Below the pieces are notes generated by a model that saw only the letters and a program-made list of their open reading frames with translations, did no database searches and was not told the origin of the DNA. Below are positions 60,706 to 64,000 of a DNA stretch of 64,000 nucleotides, piece after piece. The DNA is from Paenibacillus sp. NFR01 (GTDB lineage: Bacteria; Bacillota; Bacilli; Paenibacillales; Paenibacillaceae): NCBI RefSeq assembly GCF_900111565.1, contig NZ_FOIK01000001.1:1147309-1211308 (forward strand). The letters run 5' to 3'. The translations under genes and the position numbers were made by a program. Position 1 is the first letter of the stretch. Each line of letters begins with the position of its first letter.

Positions 60706-60723
60706 ACATAATATAAATTATGT
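60706..60723. repeat. ACATAAT palindrome, copy 2
   Basis: ACATAAT-ATAA-ATTATGT, a perfect dyad in the convergent gap, just past the stop of the WYL regulator gene. Near-identical to 52676-52693. Confidence 0.65.
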
Positions 60724-60729
60724 ATACTT

Positions 60730-61722
60730 CTAAAAGTGGGTTGATGTTGTCTCCATTGGATGGAAAGCATACACCTTCTGCATGGCATCGATTTTGCGGA
60801 TAACGTACTCTCTCAATTCAGGGGGTTCCAGAACCTCCGGATGACCGGGCAAACCAAATATCATACGGCATGCCTCTTCGAAGCTGTACAGGTTGGCCGT
60901 AACTTGAGCGAAGTTTCCCTCTTGTTTAACGCTCATTATCTCAAGGTACTCCGTAAGCTCGGCGCGATGTGCAGCCGCTGTCCGAAGCACGACCGGATAT
61001 TGCTCCGCTGCCCTTCGCTGCTGCTTGAATAGATGCTTTTGCTCCTGCCAGTAATGTTTTAAGGAGAAGCTTTCCGGAACCATAAACGTAACATCCGTCA
61101 ACGCAGCATGGATCATCCGGCAGCATTTGAAATTCCGCAAATCGTCTGCGGTCTCGCAATAAGCCACCATGTACCAGTCACCCTGAATGAAGACCAGCCC
61201 GTATGGAGACAGGATCCGCTCCGACACACTCCCATTGCTTTTGCGGTATTCGACCTTCAGCTTCTGTGACCGCCATACCGCGGTCCGAAGAATATCCAGT
61301 CCGTATAATGTCGCTGGCTCCTGCCACCAAGGCGTATCGTCATAATAAAATCCCCGCCGGGCTTTGCGAATGTCCTTCTGATAAGCTTCCGGAAGCGTTT
61401 GTTCCAGCTTAAGCAGTGCATTCTTCAGCTTGATTCCAGATTCGCCGCTTCCGTTTAAGGGCATCCCCATGCCGGTAAGGAACAACTGAACTGCTTCTTC
61501 CCCATGAATCTGCCGCAAATTGGCCGTATAACCTTCCATCAGCCGGATGCCGCCGTTGCGGCCGGGGCTGGACACCAGCGGAATTCCCGCCTCCGCCAGC
61601 ACGTCAATGTCCCGGTAAATGGAACGCACGGAGGTCTCCAGTGCTTCCGCCAAATCATGGGCTCTCATTTTCCCCCGCGATTCAATCAGTAAAAGAATGG
61701 CGATTAGCCGGTGTAGCCGCAT
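60730..61722 (-). CDS. WYL-domain (YafY-type) transcriptional regulator
   Basis: 330 residues. N-terminal HTH_11 winged helix (about 1-60: LIAILLLIESRGKMRAHDLAEALETSVRSIYRDIDVLAEAGIPLVSSPG) and WYL domain (about 130-320) with QKLKVEYRKSNGSVSERILSPYGLVFIQGDWYMVAYCE. It is divergent from the Gfo/Idh/MocA gene across 115 bases with a dyad at 61771-61790, so it probably regulates it. The ligand of WYL domains is nucleic acid or a nucleotide in some known cases. Confidence 0.9.
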   Translation of the reverse strand: MRLHRLIAILLLIESRGKMRAHDLAEALETSVRSIYRDIDVLAEAGIPLVSSPGRNGGIRLMEGYTANLRQIHGEEAVQLFLTGMGMPLNGSGESGIKLKNALLKLEQTLPEAYQKDIRKARRGFYYDDTPWWQEPATLYGLDILRTAVWRSQKLKVEYRKSNGSVSERILSPYGLVFIQGDWYMVAYCETADDLRNFKCCRMIHAALTDVTFMVPESFSLKHYWQEQKHLFKQQRRAAEQYPVVLRTAAAHRAELTEYLEIMSVKQEGNFAQVTANLYSFEEACRMIFGLPGHPEVLEPPELREYVIRKIDAMQKVYAFHPMETTSTHF

Positions 61723-61770
61723 AGATTCACCCCGATCATTCAGAAATTGGGCTGCGAGGCTCCGTTTATT

Positions 61771-61790
61771 GTTGCCAGACAGCTGTCAAC
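61771..61790. promoter_or_regulatory. Dyad between the WYL regulator and the oxidoreductase
   Basis: GTTGnCAGnnnnCTGnCAAC, with seven of ten base pairs. TTGACA on the minus strand inside it could be the -35 of the regulator gene. Confidence 0.5.
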
Positions 61791-61837
61791 GTTTCTGCTT
61801 TATGATGGATTATATCCGAAATAGAGGTGAAAGCGCT

Positions 61838-62842
61838 ATGCATATTGGTATTTTAGGCACAAATTTTGGAAGCTACCATGCAAAGTTGTTAAAAAATATG
61901 GAGTTAGTGGAAAGCGTAACGATCTGGGGAAGACAGGCGGACAAGCTGCTGAAGCTAAAAGAAGAGCTCGGGGTAAACATTGCGGAATCTGCCGAGGCCT
62001 TAATCAACGATCCGCAGATCCAGGTAATCGACATCTGTCTGCCCTCCGATCTGCACACGAAGTACGCATCCTTGGCGCTGCAGGCCGGAAAGGATGTTTT
62101 CTGTGAAACACCGGTATGCCTGGAAGCTGCAGACGGCATCACCATGCAGAAGGTTCAAGTCCAGACTGGAAAAAGCGTTCAGGTGAACCAATTTATCAAA
62201 TTCGATCCCGCCTACCGTTACTTGATTGACGCCGTCCACTCCGGCCGTTACGGCAGACTGCTGCATTTAGCCCTGCGGAGAGAAACCGCCCCGCTCTGGG
62301 GGGATTTGGGGCTGGAACGCATCACCACGAATCTGATGATTCACGAGCTGGATCTCGTTTGTTGGCTGTTGAAGGAACCGGAGATCACAGCTGTTCATGG
62401 CACAAAGGTCGTTGCAGGCGACCGTTCGCTGGTTCAGGCATCTTTCGTATGCCCCGAAACCGCGATTTCCGCTGAAATTGTCGTCTCCTCGGCGATGCCG
62501 GACACTTATCCTTTTACAATCGGGTATGAGGCTTACTTCGAACATGCCAAGCTTGTTTATGACGAAAGCAGTTTTGAAAACGGAAAAATCGAGGCTGCTC
62601 TTGTCGAGCATGGCCCAGGCGGAAAACGTCAAATCCATTTAAACGCGGCGGATCCCTATGCGCTGACGCTCGAATACGCACTGCTCTGTATCGAAACCGG
62701 CGAACCCTCCGTTTTGTCGTTGGACCATGCGCTGAAAGCCATGAATATGGCGATTGCAACGAGAGCAAGGTTGATTTATAATCCTGCTTTTTCGAATGAA
62801 CAAGTTAGTGAGGAGAGTAATAGTTGTTGTTGGGAAAGATGA
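61838..62842 (+). CDS. Gfo/Idh/MocA-family oxidoreductase
   Basis: 334-residue NAD(P)-dependent oxidoreductase. N-terminal Rossmann motif GILGTNFGSYHAKLL, DICLPSDLHTKYASLAL, and the catalytic Lys region (KDVFCETPVCLEA, where the usual EKP is ETP). NLMIHELDLVCWLL gives the conserved His-Asp. The ETP for EKP change removes the catalytic lysine seen in sugar dehydrogenases of this family. ATG 61838 lies behind AGAGGTG; the longer reading from 61619 runs back through the regulator's DNA. Divergent from the WYL regulator. Serine- and cysteine-rich tail (SNSCCWER). Confidence 0.82.
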   Translation: MHIGILGTNFGSYHAKLLKNMELVESVTIWGRQADKLLKLKEELGVNIAESAEALINDPQIQVIDICLPSDLHTKYASLALQAGKDVFCETPVCLEAADGITMQKVQVQTGKSVQVNQFIKFDPAYRYLIDAVHSGRYGRLLHLALRRETAPLWGDLGLERITTNLMIHELDLVCWLLKEPEITAVHGTKVVAGDRSLVQASFVCPETAISAEIVVSSAMPDTYPFTIGYEAYFEHAKLVYDESSFENGKIEAALVEHGPGGKRQIHLNAADPYALTLEYALLCIETGEPSVLSLDHALKAMNMAIATRARLIYNPAFSNEQVSEESNSCCWER

Positions 62843-62861
62843 ATTAAGGAGCGAATTGGAT

Positions 62862-62903
62862 ATGATTATTATGAATTTTTCGTATGATGAAATTTATGAA
62901 TAG
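62862..62903 (+). CDS. Possible 13-residue peptide
   Basis: MIIMNFSYDEIYE starts ten bases after AAGGAG and stops at TAG 62901-62903. It follows the oxidoreductase by 19 bases and is followed by a terminator. It may be a real short peptide, a remnant, or chance. Confidence 0.3.
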   Translation: MIIMNFSYDEIYE

Positions 62904-62910
62904 AATACAT

Positions 62911-62955
62911 AAAAACGGCGGTAATCAGAAGAGAGCCCGATCGCCGCCGTTTTTG
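62911..62955 (+). terminator. Terminator downstream of the oxidoreductase
   Basis: AAAACGGCGG and CCGCCGTTTT form a 10-pair stem, with an additional ATC/GAT inside; TTTTT follows. Confidence 0.75.
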
Positions 62956-62975
62956 CCATTGCAAACTTATAAAAA

Positions 62976-63168
62976 TTAAATCAAAGAATCGAACAATTTG
63001 GATAATTCTATAAATTCGTAGCCCCATCCACTATCAATAGATATTTCCTGAAGTGTTCCCGTAGGGGCAAATAAAAAACGCAACTCATCTCTCACGGACA
63101 AGTCTTCACTTTTAAGTCTCTCTTACTTCCTGAACGAGGCTGATCAGTCGCTCACTGTTTTTATGGAT
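62976..63168 (-). pseudogene. Decayed small gene, frameshifted
   Basis: Read on the minus strand: GGGAGG ribosome site, then after eight bases HKNSERLISLVQEVRET and a stop at 63112. In another frame the sequence continues as LKSEDLSVRDELRFLFAPTG, LQEISIDSGWGYEFIELSKL and FDSLI to a stop at 62976. Where the ATG should be there is ATC (63166-63168). So both the start codon and one frame are lost. The protein, about 60-65 residues, is not recognised. The bases 63169-63236 hold an AT-rich upstream region. Confidence 0.55.
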
Positions 63169-63215
63169 GTGGCTTTCCTCCCTTTGAATTGAGCATAGGC
63201 ATATAACTTTTTCTG

Positions 63216-63228
63216 GTTTACATAATAT
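63216..63228. repeat. GTTTACATAATAT motif, copy 3
   Basis: Same 13 bases as at 52672-52684 and 60702-60714. Here the second half of the palindrome is missing (ATATTTTTCG follows). Confidence 0.6.
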
Positions 63229-63236
63229 ATTTTTCG

Positions 63237-64000
63237 TCAACTAATAGCCGAGCTCTCTGTTTTTTTCTCCCGAAAAATCAATTTGAACAGCGGCGGCACC
63301 GCAAAAAAGATAAAAAACGTACGAAAAATTTGAAACCCAGCTACCGTCGGCAAATCTGCGCCTACCTCATGGGCGATCAGGCTCATCTGGTCCATACCGC
63401 CTGGAGCGAGGCTGAGCAGTGCCGTAGAAGCTCCCACCGACTCGAATGCAGCAAACAAATAACTGAGTGCATAAGCTCCGCCAAGGAGTACCATCCCGCT
63501 GCCGACCGCAAGCGACAAAGTCATCCACTTATGGCTCAGCTTGCGCGGATCGAGCAGCAGTCCGACAAATACGCCGATGGCGAGCTGGGCCGCATTCAGC
63601 AGAATCGCTGGCAGCACCGGAGCTTGCAGGCCGAAAAGCTGGAGAATCGCAGCAATAATGGCCGGACCCAGCAAATAGGCGGTTGGAAATTTGATTTTTT
63701 GCCCAAGTATTCCAGCCGCTATGCAGGCAGCCGCAAAAAAGAAGATATTAGGAAATAACCCTGCCCAGGAGGCCGAAACAGATGCGGAAGCCGGATCATA
63801 AAACTCTTCGGCAGCCGGCTGGCCAGCAAACAGAGGACTGAAGATCAGCAGTGGAACGCAGATAATGATCATCATGAGCCGGATCACCTGGATGACAGTC
63901 ACAATCGTGATGTTGATGTCCTCCATCTCTTCCGCCAGCAGCACCATTTGCGTGAGTCCGCCCGGAATACTGCCAAGCAGAACGGTTCTATAGTTTACGC
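63237..64000 (-). CDS. AbrB-family permease, N-terminus off the right edge
   Basis: C-terminal 253 codons of a duplicated membrane protein (AbrB family, also called ammonia monooxygenase-like). GSIPGGLTQMVLLAEE in the first repeat and SLAPGGMDQMSLIAHEVGADLPTVAGFQIFRTFFI in the second are the two copies of the family's PGG signature. About eight helices are visible. The reading frame is open to the right edge, so the ATG seen at 63947 is internal. The substrate is unknown; regulators of gidA expression are the namesake in E. coli. Confidence 0.88.
   Translation of the reverse strand, partial: VNYRTVLLGSIPGGLTQMVLLAEEMEDINITIVTVIQVIRLMMIIICVPLLIFSPLFAGQPAAEEFYDPASASVSASWAGLFPNIFFFAAACIAAGILGQKIKFPTAYLLGPAIIAAILQLFGLQAPVLPAILLNAAQLAIGVFVGLLLDPRKLSHKWMTLSLAVGSGMVLLGGAYALSYLFAAFESVGASTALLSLAPGGMDQMSLIAHEVGADLPTVAGFQIFRTFFIFFAVPPLFKLIFREKKTESSAIS

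Overview
The window looks like a chromosomal segment of a spore-forming member of the Bacillales, most probably Paenibacillus or a close relative. The evidence is the germination pair cwlJ-gerQ, strong AGGAGG-type ribosome binding sites with many GTG and TTG starts, a class I preQ1 riboswitch, a ydaO-type c-di-AMP riboswitch in front of kimA, the bdbC/bdbD thiol-oxidase pair, and moderately high GC coding sequence separated by AT-rich intergenic regions. There are no rRNA or tRNA genes, no CRISPR array and no insertion sequence. One tyrosine recombinase gene (45315-46235) is present without a recognisable element around it.

Layout. 1-8.1 kb: a NiaP-like MFS transporter running off the left edge, a CNNM/CorC-type protein, a GNAT/VOC gene pair, a KtrB/TrkH potassium channel subunit, a small acidic protein and two tandem M29 aminopeptidases. 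8.2-10.9 kb: a 58-residue membrane protein, an uncharacterised protein, an MBL hydrolase-TetR operon with a palindromic operator inside its promoter, and a frameshifted two-helix membrane protein. 10.9-15.8 kb: the pstSCAB phosphate transporter and a divergent LysR regulator. 15.8-21.4 kb: methyltransferase, EamA exporter, zinc dehydrogenase, isochorismatase/VanW pair and an RCC1-repeat protein. 21.4-24.1 kb: the preQ1 operon queF-queC-queD-queE behind a promoter and a preQ1-I aptamer. 24.2-30.8 kb: murB, then a Fur-type iron-siderophore uptake region (binding lipoprotein, two FecCD permeases, ATPase, FhuF-like reductase). 30.8-34.4 kb: kimA with its c-di-AMP riboswitch and terminator, then bdbDC. 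34.4-38.0 kb: an orphan MHYT histidine kinase and a second CorC-type protein with a structured leader. 38.1-41.0 kb: cwlJ-gerQ, an SDR oxidoreductase, a DUF2500-type protein and a cysteine-rich 57-residue protein behind an Fnr/Crp-type site. 41.0-49.6 kb: a YCF48-like lipoprotein, two APC permeases, L-lactate dehydrogenase, recombinase, esterase and methyltransferase. 49.7-57.3 kb: an ABC-F ATPase, an LPLDQ-repeat protein, a TPR protein, an aminotransferase, an Xre regulator/membrane protein pair with duplicated operators, a zinc-ribbon protein, a cation diffusion facilitator and an aldo/keto reductase. 57.4-64 kb: an SgrR-like regulator divergent from an MFS transporter, a WYL regulator divergent from a Gfo/Idh/MocA oxidoreductase, a decayed small gene, and an AbrB-family permease running off the right edge.

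How it works together. Most of the window is ordinary housekeeping and transport. Small-molecule control can be read directly: c-di-AMP on potassium import (kimA), preQ1 on queuosine precursor synthesis, and Fur on iron uptake. The less ordinary signals lie in regulatory DNA and small genes: the Fnr-type site placed near -42 of a cysteine-rich small protein, the coupled leader ORF and ribosome-binding-site hairpin of the second CorC gene, a 13-base motif repeated at the 3' side of three unrelated genes, and duplicated palindromic operators around the MBL/TetR and Xre promoters. Many starts were moved from the longest possible ORF to the codon with a properly spaced ribosome binding site; the choice is stated in each entry. 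No computation or database search was run, so family names rest on motif recognition.
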